Part shown: positions 25,524 to 33,954 of the stretch, piece by piece
Numbering within the stretch: the stretch's first letter is position 1
How the letters are laid out: each line of letters opens with the position of its first letter
From: Pseudoruegeria aquimaris
GTDB taxonomy: Bacteria > Pseudomonadota > Alphaproteobacteria > Rhodobacterales > Rhodobacteraceae
Direction of reading: 5' to 3'
DNA: 64,000 bases
NCBI RefSeq assembly: GCF_900172235.1
Contig: NZ_FWFQ01000018.1
Span: 1 to 64,000, forward strand
Notes under the pieces: generated by a model
What the model was told of the DNA's origin: nothing
Databases searched by the model: none
The model's input: the letters and a program-made list of their open reading frames with translations, nothing else
Made by a program: the position numbers and the translations under genes

Positions 25524-25556
25524 CTGGCCATACCCCACCCAAGCATCTGGCCCTAA
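25524..25556 (+). promoter_or_regulatory. TauR-type direct repeat upstream of xsc
   Basis: CTGGCCATAC (25524-25533) and CTGGCCCTAA (25547-25556) start 23 bases apart with a 13-base spacer. This is the same geometry as before tpa. The pair lies in the 138-base space between tauR and xsc, so xsc probably has its own TauR-controlled promoter. Confidence 0.62.
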
Positions 25557-25652
25557 CGCAAGCCGTGCCGGCACAGTAGGTTCGGCCCCAAACGCCTGCG
25601 CGCGCCGATGCGCGCCCGGCAGAGATTCCCTCAAGGATGGAGACAGCGACCG

Positions 25653-27434
25653 ATGAAGATGACGACCGAAGAAGCCTTCGTCAAAACCCTGCAGATGCAC
25701 GGCATCGAACATGCCTTCGGCATCATCGGCTCCGCCATGATGCCGATTTCGGATCTGTTTCCGAAGGCCGGGATCACCTTCTGGGACTGCGCCCACGAGG
25801 GCAGCGCCGGGATGATGGCGGACGGCTTCACCCGCGCCTGCGGCAAGATGAGCATGATGATCGCCCAGAACGGCCCCGGCATCACCAACTTCGTCACCGC
25901 CGTGAAGACCGCCTACTGGAACCACACGCCCCTGCTGCTGGTCACGCCGCAGGCCGCCAACAAGACGATCGGCCAGGGCGGTTTCCAGGAAGTGGAGCAG
26001 ATGAAGCTCTTCGAAGACATGGTGGCCTACCAGGAGGAGGTGCGCGATCCTTCCCGCGTGGCCGAAGTGCTCAACCGCGTGATCATGAAGGCCAAACGGG
26101 CCTCCGCGCCCGCGCAGATCAACATCCCGCGCGATTTCTGGACCCAGGTGATCGACATCACCCTGCCCGCCGTCGTCGAATTCGAGCGCCCCGCCGGGGG
26201 CGAAGGCGCCGTGGCCGAGGCCGCGAAACTGCTCTCCGAGGCGCGCAACCCGGTGATCCTGAACGGCGCCGGCGTGGTGCTTTCGGCGGGGGGCATCGAA
26301 GCCTCCCGGGAACTCGCCGAGCGGCTGGATGCGCCGGTCTGCGTCGGCTACCAGCACAACGATGCCTTCCCCGGCTCCCACCCGCTGTTTGCCGGCCCGC
26401 TGGGCTACAACGGCTCCAAGGCCGGGATGGAACTGATCAAGGCGGCCGACGTGGTGCTCTGCCTCGGCACCCGCCTCAACCCCTTCTCCACGCTCCCCGG
26501 CTACGGCATGGAATACTGGCCCACCGATGCCAAGATCATTCAGGTGGACATCAACCCCGACCGCATCGGCCTGACGAAACCCGTCACCGTGGGCATCGTC
26601 GGGGACGCAGCGAAAGTGGCGCGGGGCATCCTCGCCCAACTCTCCGACACCGCCGGCGACGAGGGCCGCGAGGAACGCAAGGCCCGGATCGCCGAAACCA
26701 AGTCCCGCTGGGCCCAGCAGCTTTCGGGCATGGACCACGAGGAGGACGACCCCGGCACCACCTGGAATGAACGCGCCCGTGCCGACAAACCCGACTGGAT
26801 GAGCCCGCGCATGGCCTGGCGCGCGATCCAGAGCGCCCTGCCGCGCGACGCCATCATCTCCTCCGACATCGGCAACAACTGCGCCATCGGCAACGCCTAC
26901 CCCTCTTTCGAGGCGGGCCGCAAATACCTCGCCCCCGGCCTCTTCGGCCCCTGCGGCTACGGCCTTCCGGCCATCGTCGGCGCCAAGATCGCCTGCCCGG
27001 ACGTGCCGGTCGTCGGATTCGCCGGGGATGGCGCCTTCGGCATCGCGGTGACGGAACTCACCGCCATCGGCCGCAGCGAGTGGCCCGCCATCACGCAGAT
27101 CGTCTTCCGCAACTACCAATGGGGCGCCGAGAAGCGCAATTCCACCCTCTGGTTCGATGACAACTTCGTCGGCACCGAACTGGACGAACAGGTCTCCTAC
27201 GCCGGGATCGCCCGGGCCTGCGGCCTGCAAGGCGTGGTCGCGCGCACGATGGACGAGCTGACGGAAGCCCTGAACACGGCGATCAAGGATCAGATGGAGC
27301 ACGGCAAGACCACGCTCATCGAAGCCATGATCAACCAGGAACTGGGCGAGCCCTTCCGCCGCGACGCGATGAAGAAGCCGGTGGCCGTCGCCGGGATCTC
27401 CGCCGCCGACATGCGCCCCCAGAAGGGCGCCTAA
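25653..27434 (+). CDS. xsc: Sulfoacetaldehyde acetyltransferase
   Basis: The 593-residue ThDP enzyme has the N-terminal glutamate that activates the cofactor (Glu 49 in CAHEGSAGMMADG), the dimer interface region QNGPGITNF, and the ThDP-Mg motif starting at AGDGAFG (457-463) and ending near FRNYQWGAEKRN. The NYQWGAEKRN ending is typical of Xsc rather than acetolactate synthase. It cleaves sulfoacetaldehyde with phosphate to sulfite and acetyl phosphate. GGATGGAG stands about 10 bases before ATG 25653. It converges with pta, which would use the acetyl phosphate. No sulfite oxidase or exporter is seen in the window. Confidence 0.93.
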   Translation: MKMTTEEAFVKTLQMHGIEHAFGIIGSAMMPISDLFPKAGITFWDCAHEGSAGMMADGFTRACGKMSMMIAQNGPGITNFVTAVKTAYWNHTPLLLVTPQAANKTIGQGGFQEVEQMKLFEDMVAYQEEVRDPSRVAEVLNRVIMKAKRASAPAQINIPRDFWTQVIDITLPAVVEFERPAGGEGAVAEAAKLLSEARNPVILNGAGVVLSAGGIEASRELAERLDAPVCVGYQHNDAFPGSHPLFAGPLGYNGSKAGMELIKAADVVLCLGTRLNPFSTLPGYGMEYWPTDAKIIQVDINPDRIGLTKPVTVGIVGDAAKVARGILAQLSDTAGDEGREERKARIAETKSRWAQQLSGMDHEEDDPGTTWNERARADKPDWMSPRMAWRAIQSALPRDAIISSDIGNNCAIGNAYPSFEAGRKYLAPGLFGPCGYGLPAIVGAKIACPDVPVVGFAGDGAFGIAVTELTAIGRSEWPAITQIVFRNYQWGAEKRNSTLWFDDNFVGTELDEQVSYAGIARACGLQGVVARTMDELTEALNTAIKDQMEHGKTTLIEAMINQELGEPFRRDAMKKPVAVAGISAADMRPQKGA

Positions 27435-27443
27435 AATGGCAGA

Positions 27444-27469
27444 CCCGCGCGGCACATGCCCCGCGCGGG
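27444..27469. terminator. Bidirectional terminator-like hairpin between xsc and pta
   Basis: CCCGCGCGG (27444-27452), an 8-base loop and CCGCGCGGG (27461-27469) form a perfect 9-bp stem in the 37 bases between the convergent stops. No long T-run follows on either strand. Confidence 0.6.
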
Positions 27470-27471
27470 GC

Positions 27472-28341
27472 CTATTGGGCGAGCGCCAGCGTCACGGCGG
27501 TGGCCGCCACGATATCCTCCACGCTCGCGCCCCGGCTCAGATCGCAGACCGGTTTGCCAAAGCCCTGCAACAGCGGCCCCAGTGCCTGCGCGCCGGCCAG
27601 TTCCTGCGCCAGCTTGTAGGCGATGTTGCCCGCATCCAACGACGGGAAGATGAAGACATTCGGCGCGCCGGCCTCAATGCCCTTGCGCGTCGCGATCTCC
27701 GGGTTGAGCGCCGCGTCGGCCTGAACCGGGCCGATGGCGGCAAGCCCCCGCGCCCGCGCGGTTTCCGTTGCGCTGCGCACGCGATCCACGCTCTCCCCGG
27801 CCCCGGACGCCAGCGTGGAGAAGGAGAGGAAGGCCACTTCCGCGCGCCCCAGAAGGGCGCGGGCCGTCGCCGCCGAGGCCGTGGCGATGTCGGCCAGCCC
27901 ATCGGCATCCGGCGCCACGTTGAGGGCGCAATCGGCAAAGAGCGCCTCGCGCCCGTCCGGGAAACGCATGAGGAAACTCGAAGACGGCAGGGCGATCCCC
28001 TCGGCCATGCCGATGGCGAATTGCGCCGCCTCGATCACCCGCCGCGTGGGGCTCGCCGCCCCGGCCACAAGCGCATCGGCCTCTCCGCAGGCCACCATGG
28101 CAGCCGCCCGGACCAGCGGCTTCTCCAGGAGCCGCCGCGCGAAGGCCTCCTTGCCCGGGCGCTGCTTCAGGATCGCGGCCACATGGGCCTCGCTGGCATC
28201 CGCCAGCGGCACCGGCCGCGCCAGCCCTTCGGCCACGAGCCGCTCCGCCGCCTGCGCTATCCGCGCATCTTCGGCCTCCGGCAAGATCACCCGGGCCTGC
28301 CGCGCGCGGGCCGATTCATAAACGTTTTCAAGTACAGACAT
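27472..28341 (-). CDS. pta: Phosphate acetyltransferase
   Basis: The 289-residue protein belongs to the PTA_PTB acyltransferase family: RVILPEAEDARI near the N-terminus, ADALVAGAASPTRRVI (a family signature), FADCALNVAPDADGLADIA and the C-terminal NVFIFPSLDAGNIAYKLAQ. It converts acetyl phosphate and CoA to acetyl-CoA. Located beside xsc, it would consume the acetyl phosphate from taurine. GGAGG lies four bases before ATG 28341. It is shorter than many Pta proteins (about 320 residues or more) but keeps the conserved ends. The gene is divergent from a citrate synthase, with only 31 bases between the starts. Confidence 0.85.
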   Translation of the reverse strand: MSVLENVYESARARQARVILPEAEDARIAQAAERLVAEGLARPVPLADASEAHVAAILKQRPGKEAFARRLLEKPLVRAAAMVACGEADALVAGAASPTRRVIEAAQFAIGMAEGIALPSSSFLMRFPDGREALFADCALNVAPDADGLADIATASAATARALLGRAEVAFLSFSTLASGAGESVDRVRSATETARARGLAAIGPVQADAALNPEIATRKGIEAGAPNVFIFPSLDAGNIAYKLAQELAGAQALGPLLQGFGKPVCDLSRGASVEDIVAATAVTLALAQ

Positions 28342-28372
28342 GCAGCCTCCCATGGGCTGAAAGGATGAAGAG

Positions 28373-29506
28373 ATGAGCGACACCGTCAAGATCAATCGCG
28401 GCTTGAAAGGCATCTATTTCGAACGTTCCGGCGTCAGCCACATCGACGGCGCCGCCGGCACGCTCACCTACCGCGGCTATTCGATCCACGATCTCGCCAC
28501 CCATTCCACCTTCGAGGAAGTCGCCTACCTGCTGATCTACGGCGAGTTGCCCACCGCGGAGGAGCTCGCCGCCTTCAGCGCCCGCCTCAAGGCCGCCCGC
28601 ACCCTGCCTAACGAGATCCACGCGATCATCGCCGCCACGAAAGACGGCCACCCGATGGACGTGCTGCGCACCGCAGTCTCCGCCCTCGCCGCATTGGAGC
28701 CCACCAGCCAGCAGGTCGGTGAACAGGCCTTCATCGAGAACGGCATCCGCCTCACCGCACAGGTGCCGATGATCGTCGCCGCCCACGAGGCGATCCGCAA
28801 CGGCCGCACGCCGGTCGCGCCGGATCCCGCGCTCGACCACGCCGCCAACTGGCTCTGGATGCTGAAGGGGGAAAAGCCCAGCGCCGAGGCCGCACGGCTC
28901 GCGGACGTGGATTTCATCCTCCACGCCGAACACGGCTCCAACGCCTCCTCCTTCGCCGCCCGCGTCACCGTGGGGACCGAGGCCAACCTGCACGGCGCCA
29001 TCGTCACCGCGCTCTCCACCCTCGCCGGCCCCGCCCACGGGGGCGCTGCCGAGGACGTGATGAAAATGGTGCAGGAGATCGGCAGCCCCGAGAACGCCGC
29101 CGCCTACGTAAAGGCCAAACGCGCGAACCGCGAACCGGTCACCGGATTCGGCCACCGGGTCTACCGCGCCGAGGATCCCCGCGCGCGGCACATGCGCGAC
29201 GGCGTGAAGGCGCTGTCCGAGGAAATGGGCCAACCCGAATGGTACGAGATCCTGCAGGCGGTGGTGGAGGCGATGAAACCCTACGCCCGCCACGGGCTCA
29301 ACGTGAACGTCGATTTCTATTCCGGCGTCATCTACCAGCTGCACGGCATCCCGATGGATCTCTACGTGCCGATCTTCGCCATCGGCCGCGTGCCCGGCTG
29401 GGTGATCCAGTGCATCGAACAACAGCGCCAGAACATCCTGCTGCGCCCGCTCACCCTCTACAACGGCCCCGAGGAGCGCCCCTATACCCCGATCGAGAAC
29501 CGCTGA
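28373..29506 (+). CDS. Citrate/2-methylcitrate synthase, short form
   Basis: The 377-residue enzyme has catalytic residues in the usual places: His 187 in HAEHGSNAS, His 261 in GFGHRVYRAEDPR and Asp 314 in NVNVDFYSG. At about 375 residues it is the short type shared by citrate synthases of many bacteria and 2-methylcitrate synthases. No prpB or prpD is nearby, and its neighbour is pta, so condensation of taurine-derived acetyl-CoA with oxaloacetate is the simpler reading. This is inference from context. A hexameric type II enzyme for the main TCA cycle would be expected elsewhere in the genome. Confidence 0.8.
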   Translation: MSDTVKINRGLKGIYFERSGVSHIDGAAGTLTYRGYSIHDLATHSTFEEVAYLLIYGELPTAEELAAFSARLKAARTLPNEIHAIIAATKDGHPMDVLRTAVSALAALEPTSQQVGEQAFIENGIRLTAQVPMIVAAHEAIRNGRTPVAPDPALDHAANWLWMLKGEKPSAEAARLADVDFILHAEHGSNASSFAARVTVGTEANLHGAIVTALSTLAGPAHGGAAEDVMKMVQEIGSPENAAAYVKAKRANREPVTGFGHRVYRAEDPRARHMRDGVKALSEEMGQPEWYEILQAVVEAMKPYARHGLNVNVDFYSGVIYQLHGIPMDLYVPIFAIGRVPGWVIQCIEQQRQNILLRPLTLYNGPEERPYTPIENR

Positions 29507-29521
29507 TCCTTTCCTCTCGCT

Positions 29522-29571
29522 GCAAATACCTCGGGGGGAGTCCTTGCAAAGGACGGGGGGCGGAGCCCCCC
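29522..29571 (+). repeat. Interspersed intergenic repeat, copy B, with GC hairpin
   Basis: GCAAATACC-TCGGGGGGAG (29522-29540) resembles the AAATATCCC-GGGGGAG core of copy A. It is followed by the perfect hairpin GGGGGGC-GGA-GCCCCCC (29555-29571). It lies between the convergent citrate synthase and GNAT genes and may terminate both. Confidence 0.5.
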
Positions 29572-29579
29572 TTCCCCCG

Positions 29580-30416
29580 TCAGCCGAATTCGAAACTCAT
29601 GACCCCGTAGAGCCGCGCCAGATCCTCCTGCGGCGCACGCCCGCGATACATCCGGGCGGTTTCAAACACGGCTTCCATCCCGAACCGTTCCGCCATGACC
29701 ACCGCCGCCGCATTGGGCATCGGCACATCCAGAAACACTGGCCCCGCAGCGCCTTTCGCAAGACTCAGGAACAGCGCCTCGGCCTGCTCCGCGCTCTCCG
29801 CCACCAATGGGCCGATCTTGGTGCCTTCGCGGCAGGGCCGCGCCACGCCCCAACCGGCGCAGCGCGCGCCGTCCATCAGCATGAGCGATCGGGCATCCGG
29901 TTGGGCGAGCCACGCCCGCAGGTAGCTGATGCGGGAAAAGCCAGCTACCTCCGCGTCCAACCCGTGCACGGCGTCCATACGGGCCGGAACCGCGCCCAGA
30001 TCCCCGGCCTGCGGCAGCCGCGCCGGGTCCACTGCAAAACGCGTGTTGGCATGGGCATAGACGAAGCCTGACGCCCTGTAGTTCTCCTGCTGGTCCACCA
30101 CGCCGTCCAGCCCCACCGTCGCGCCGTCCAGCCGTTGCAGGGCGGCCTGCCAGAGCCCCAGCCCGTGCCCCTGCCCTCGCAGATCGGGGTGGCAGATGTA
30201 GAAACCGAGAAAGCCGAACCCCGCGCTTTGCCGCGCCACCGAGATCACGGCGGCCAGTTCATCACCGAGGAAACAGCCCACGAAGGCCCCAGGATCGGCG
30301 GCATGGAAGGTCTGCGCATCGTGAAGTCCGGGGTTCCAGCCTTCCGCAGCTGCCCAGTCCACGGCCAGCGCCACCTCTTCTGCCGACAGTGTCCGAAATA
30401 CGCGCGTGGCCGCCAT
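29580..30416 (-). CDS. GNAT-family N-acetyltransferase
   Basis: The 278-residue protein shows an acetyl-CoA pyrophosphate-binding motif near its middle third: FYICHPDLRGQGHGLGLWQAAL, where RGQGHG is motif A. The N-terminal part LSAEEVALAVDWAAAEGWNPG is typical of a two-domain GNAT. A second half (from about 140) forms another GNAT-like fold ending in FGMEAVFETARMYRG. ATG 30416 has GGGAG nine bases upstream; ATG 30434 is the alternative. The acetyl acceptor is unknown. It follows the FAH-family gene by 24 bases and may be the last gene of that operon. Confidence 0.75.
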   Translation of the reverse strand: MAATRVFRTLSAEEVALAVDWAAAEGWNPGLHDAQTFHAADPGAFVGCFLGDELAAVISVARQSAGFGFLGFYICHPDLRGQGHGLGLWQAALQRLDGATVGLDGVVDQQENYRASGFVYAHANTRFAVDPARLPQAGDLGAVPARMDAVHGLDAEVAGFSRISYLRAWLAQPDARSLMLMDGARCAGWGVARPCREGTKIGPLVAESAEQAEALFLSLAKGAAGPVFLDVPMPNAAAVVMAERFGMEAVFETARMYRGRAPQEDLARLYGVMSFEFG

Positions 30417-30440
30417 GGCTGCGGTCTCCCTCAACAGGGC

Positions 30441-31580
30441 CTAAAGCAGCCCCCGGCCCGCAAGGTAGCCCATCAGGCTGCGCACACCAAAGGTCCAGGG
30501 CGCGCAGTCGGTGGAGAGCCGCACCCGGTTGCGCAGGGTTCCCAGCCCCGGCGCGGAAATTTCCACCACGTCGCCGATCTTGTGGGTGAAGCCTTCGCCC
30601 GGCACGTCGCGGTCCTCGGTGGGCGCGAAGAGCGTGCCGAGAAACAGCATCAGCCCGTCCGGATACTGGTGATGCCGCCCGATCGTCTGGGCCACCAGGT
30701 CTTCCGGGTCGCGGCTGATCTCCTTCATCGAGGAATGGCCGTGCAGCACGTAGCCATCCTCACCCGTCACCACCATGTCCAGCTCCGCCGCGCGCACGTC
30801 ATCGAGCGTGAAACCTTCGTCGAACAGGCGGATCATCGGCCCGATGGCGCAGGAGGCGTTGTTGTCCTTCGCCTTCGACAGCAGCAGCGCCGAGCGCCCT
30901 TCCACGTCGCGCAGGTTCACGTCATTGCCGAGGCAGGCGCCAAGGATGCGCCCCTTGGAGGAAACAGCCAGCACCACCTCCGGCTCCGGGTTGTTCCACG
31001 CCGAGATCGGATGCAGGCCCACGTCGGCGCCGTGCCCCACGGACGACAGCACCTGCGCCTTGGAGAAGACCTCCGCATCCGGGCCGATGCCGACCTCCAG
31101 ATACTGGGACCAAAGCCCCTCTCGGATCAGCGCGGCCTTCACCCGCGCAGCCTCCTCCGAGCCCGCCCTGACGTTGCGCAGGGAGTCTCCAATCGCGGCC
31201 CCGACGCGGGCGCGGATGGCTTCGGCCTTGGCCGGATCGCCCGCCGCCTGCTCCTCGATCACCCGCTCCACCATGGAGCGCGCGAAGGTCACGCCGCAGG
31301 CCTTCACCGCCTGCAAGTCGCAGGGGGCAAGCAGATGGGTCTGGCTCAAATCGCCGACCGGCGCGGCTTCTAAGTCAGCCCAGGCGCATAGGTCCTCGCC
31401 TTCCGCACGTCGCAGGTAGGCGGCGGGATCCTCCATTTCGCAGATGTCGCGCACGGTGGGGGCCGCGCGGCTGGTGATGTCCAGCACGCGACCCGCCCGC
31501 AGAGTGATGACGCCCGGCCCGCCCAGATCGGCGCGCCAGACGCGGCCCAGCCAGAGGCCGTTGTCGGGCAGATCAGCCAA
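30441..31580 (-). CDS. FAH-family sugar-acid dehydratase (XylX/KdaD-like)
   Basis: The 379-residue protein is of the fumarylacetoacetate-hydrolase fold. Metal ligands are in NNPEPEVVL (Glu 199, Glu 201) and LGNDVNLRD (Asp 220), followed by KAKDNNASCAIGP and QYPDGLMLFLGT. These blocks resemble the 2-keto-3-deoxy-pentonate dehydratases of oxidative pentose pathways (Caulobacter XylX type), which form 2-oxoglutarate semialdehyde. True fumarylacetoacetate hydrolases lack this arrangement. It overlaps the Gfo/Idh dehydrogenase by eight bases, so it may handle the keto-deoxy acid made from that sugar. Confidence 0.7.
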   Translation of the reverse strand: MADLPDNGLWLGRVWRADLGGPGVITLRAGRVLDITSRAAPTVRDICEMEDPAAYLRRAEGEDLCAWADLEAAPVGDLSQTHLLAPCDLQAVKACGVTFARSMVERVIEEQAAGDPAKAEAIRARVGAAIGDSLRNVRAGSEEAARVKAALIREGLWSQYLEVGIGPDAEVFSKAQVLSSVGHGADVGLHPISAWNNPEPEVVLAVSSKGRILGACLGNDVNLRDVEGRSALLLSKAKDNNASCAIGPMIRLFDEGFTLDDVRAAELDMVVTGEDGYVLHGHSSMKEISRDPEDLVAQTIGRHHQYPDGLMLFLGTLFAPTEDRDVPGEGFTHKIGDVVEISAPGLGTLRNRVRLSTDCAPWTFGVRSLMGYLAGRGLL

Positions 31581-32736
31581 ATTTCACCCAGGCGGCGTTG
31601 CGGCTGGAAGAGCGCACGCAGGCGTCCACGAACTGCACGCCTTCGAGCCCGTCCTGAACCGTCGGATAGAGCGTGCCGGCAGGTGCCGGCTGCCCGGCGC
31701 GCGCCGCTTCGATGGCGGCCGCGGCCTCGGAATAGACGTTGGCGAACCCTTCGAGGTAGCCCTCGGGATGGCCCGGCGGCACGCGGGTGAGCCGGTTTCC
31801 GGCCTCCGATGCCCCTGCCCCGCCGCGGGTGATCAGGCGTTTGGGCTCGCCAAAGGGCGTGAACCACAGCTCGTTGGGGTTCTCCTGCCCCCACTCAAGC
31901 CCACCCTTGGAGCCGTAGATGCGCAGGCGCAGCCCGTTCTCGTTGCCCGGCGCCACCTGCGAGCACCAGAGCATCCCGCGGGCGCCGTTCTCGTAGCGCA
32001 GCAGCACATGGCCGTTGTCGTCCACCTGGCGGCCCGGCACGAAGCTCTGGAGATCGGCCGCAAGGCTTTCCACCTTCAGCCCCGAGACGAAGCGCGCGAG
32101 GTTGAAGGCGTGGGTGCCGATGTCGCCCGTCGCCCCGCCCGCGCCGCTGCGCGCCGGATCGGTGCGCCACTCGGCCTGCTTGTTCTCGACGTGTTCGGTG
32201 AGCCAATCCTGCACGTATTCCACCTGCACGAGGCGGATCTCGCCCAGATCGCCCGCCGCCACCATCTCGCGCGCCTGCCGCATCAGCGGGTAGCCCGTGT
32301 AGTTGTGCGTCAGGATGAAGAGCGCGTCGGAGTTCTCCGCCGCTTTCACCAGCTTCCTGGCGTCCGCGAGGTTGGACGTCAGCGGCTTGTCGCAGATCAC
32401 GTGGATGCCACGCTTCAGGAATTCGCGCGCGGCGGCGTAATGCACGTGGTTCGGGGTGACGATCGCCACCGCCTCGATGCCGTTCCTGATCCGCGCCTCG
32501 CGCTTGGCCATCTCGGTGAAATCGGAATAGATCCGATCCTCCGCCAGCCCCAGCGCACGGCCGCTTTCCAGCGCCCGCTCAGGGGTGGAGGAGAGCGCTC
32601 CGGCCACCAGTTCGAACTTGCCGTCGAGCCGTGCGGCGATGCGGTGAACCGCGCCGATGAAGGCGTCCTTTCCGCCCCCGACCATGCCCAGCCGGATCGG
32701 CCCTGCCGTTCCGTCGTTGCGCCCTGTGATTGCCAT
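31573..32736 (-). CDS. Gfo/Idh/MocA-family sugar dehydrogenase
   Basis: The 387-residue oxidoreductase has an N-terminal NAD(P) loop LGMVGGGKDAFIGAVH, the family lysine in VICDKPLTSN, and a C-terminal sheet domain with GGATGDIGTHAFNL that supplies substrate residues. Family enzymes oxidise sugar hydroxyls, often at C3, using tightly held NAD. It overlaps the FAH-family gene by eight bases and follows the TIM-barrel isomerase by 39 bases. A second, different Gfo/Idh/MocA gene lies at 40236 in the right-hand operon, so two dehydrogenase steps are probably part of one pathway. Confidence 0.85.
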   Translation of the reverse strand: MAITGRNDGTAGPIRLGMVGGGKDAFIGAVHRIAARLDGKFELVAGALSSTPERALESGRALGLAEDRIYSDFTEMAKREARIRNGIEAVAIVTPNHVHYAAAREFLKRGIHVICDKPLTSNLADARKLVKAAENSDALFILTHNYTGYPLMRQAREMVAAGDLGEIRLVQVEYVQDWLTEHVENKQAEWRTDPARSGAGGATGDIGTHAFNLARFVSGLKVESLAADLQSFVPGRQVDDNGHVLLRYENGARGMLWCSQVAPGNENGLRLRIYGSKGGLEWGQENPNELWFTPFGEPKRLITRGGAGASEAGNRLTRVPPGHPEGYLEGFANVYSEAAAAIEAARAGQPAPAGTLYPTVQDGLEGVQFVDACVRSSSRNAAWVKFG

Positions 32737-32775
32737 CTGCCTGATCCTCCCTGAGCTTCGCGCCTTCAGCCAGGC

Positions 32776-33828
32776 CTAGAGGCCCAGCATCTTCCGGTTG
32801 GCCGCCTCGTCCGTGCCGCCATCGGCGAAATCGTCGAAAGCGTGTTCGGTGACGCGGATGATGTGATCCTTCACGAATTGCGCACCCTCCCGCGCCCCGT
32901 CTTCGGGGTGCTTGAGCGCGCATTCCCATTCCACCACGGCCCAGCCGAAGAAATCATTGGCCGCCATCTTGGCGAAGATCGCGCTGAAATCGACCTGCCC
33001 GTCGCCGAGGCTGCGGAAGCGGCCGGCACGGTCCACCCAACTCTGGTAGCCGGAGTAGACCCCCTGCCGCCCCGTCGGGTTGAACTCGGCATCCTTGACG
33101 TGGAACATCTTGATCCGGTCCTTGTAGATGTCGATGTTGTCGAGGTAGTCGAGGCATTGCAGCACGTAGTGGCTGGGATCGTAGAGCATGTTGCAGCGGG
33201 CATGGCCGTCGAGCCGCTCAAGGAACATCTCGAAGGTCACGCCGTCGTGCAGATCCTCGCCCGGATGGATCTCGTAGCAGACATCCACGCCATTCTCCTC
33301 GGCATGATCGAGGATCGGTCTCCAGCGGCTTGCCAGTTCATCGAAGGCGGTCTCCACCAGCCCGGCCGGGCGCTGGGGCCACGGGTAGACGTAGGGCCAG
33401 GCCAGCGCACCGGAGAAGGTCGCGTGTTCGGTGAGGCCGAGGTTGCGCGAGGCGGTGAGCGCCTTCTTCACCTGGTCCACCGCCCAGGCCTGGCGCGCCT
33501 TGGGGTTGCCCCGCACCTCCGGCGCGGCGAAACCGTCGAAGGCGGCATCATAGGCGGGATGGACCGCCACGAGCTGGCCCTGCAGGTGGGTCGAAAGCTC
33601 CGTCACCTCGATGCCGTTGGCCGCGGCGACGCCCTTGATCTCGTCGCAGTAATCCTTGGAGGTGGCGGCCTTTTCGAGATCGAAGAGACGGCCGTCCCAG
33701 CTGGGGACCTGCACGCCGATGTAGCCGCAGTCGGCCGCCCATTTGGTAATCGACTCCCAGCTGTTGAACGGGGCGTCATCGCCTGCGAACTGCGCAAGGA
33801 ACAGCGCAGGACCCTTGATCGTTTTCAT
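32776..33828 (-). CDS. Sugar phosphate isomerase/epimerase-type TIM barrel protein
   Basis: The 350-residue protein belongs to the AP-endonuclease-2/xylose-isomerase-like TIM barrel family. Expected metal ligands occur as Glu in CYEIHPGED, Asp/His in LYDPSHYVLQ, His in MFHVKDAEF and Glu in VVEWECAL. AGGAGG precedes ATG 33828. In E. coli the Ycj system and in Bacteroides 3-keto-glycoside systems, such proteins epimerise or open 3-keto sugars made by Gfo/Idh/MocA partners. The partner is directly downstream here. It is the first gene of the left operon, 126 bases below the LacI gene, with a LacI-type box in the gap. Confidence 0.78.
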   Translation of the reverse strand: MKTIKGPALFLAQFAGDDAPFNSWESITKWAADCGYIGVQVPSWDGRLFDLEKAATSKDYCDEIKGVAAANGIEVTELSTHLQGQLVAVHPAYDAAFDGFAAPEVRGNPKARQAWAVDQVKKALTASRNLGLTEHATFSGALAWPYVYPWPQRPAGLVETAFDELASRWRPILDHAEENGVDVCYEIHPGEDLHDGVTFEMFLERLDGHARCNMLYDPSHYVLQCLDYLDNIDIYKDRIKMFHVKDAEFNPTGRQGVYSGYQSWVDRAGRFRSLGDGQVDFSAIFAKMAANDFFGWAVVEWECALKHPEDGAREGAQFVKDHIIRVTEHAFDDFADGGTDEAANRKMLGL

Positions 33829-33897
33829 GTGAACCCTCCTCCCGTGGGCCGTGGCGCCCCGGCTCCTTCCGGGTGTTTTACGGTCCAAATGGGTCGA

Positions 33898-33911
33898 TGT
33901 AATCGTTTACT
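33898..33911. promoter_or_regulatory. LacI-type operator before the left sugar operon
   Basis: TGTAATCGTTTACT has the central-CG dyad of LacI-family sites and matches the perfect-ended copy at 35074 in 13 of 14 bases. It lies 70 bases upstream of the isomerase start, between the lacI-type gene and that operon, which suggests a separate repressor-controlled promoter there. Confidence 0.65.
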
Positions 33912-33954
33912 TCGTCATGTTTCAGTGATTCTCGGCAATCTGTCCACCGTGTTG

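Noticed and set aside
23727-27455. Minus-strand open frame of about 1240 codons across tpa, tauR and xsc
   Set aside because: It is an antisense shadow with the same biased composition; all three plus-strand genes show complete catalytic or binding motifs.
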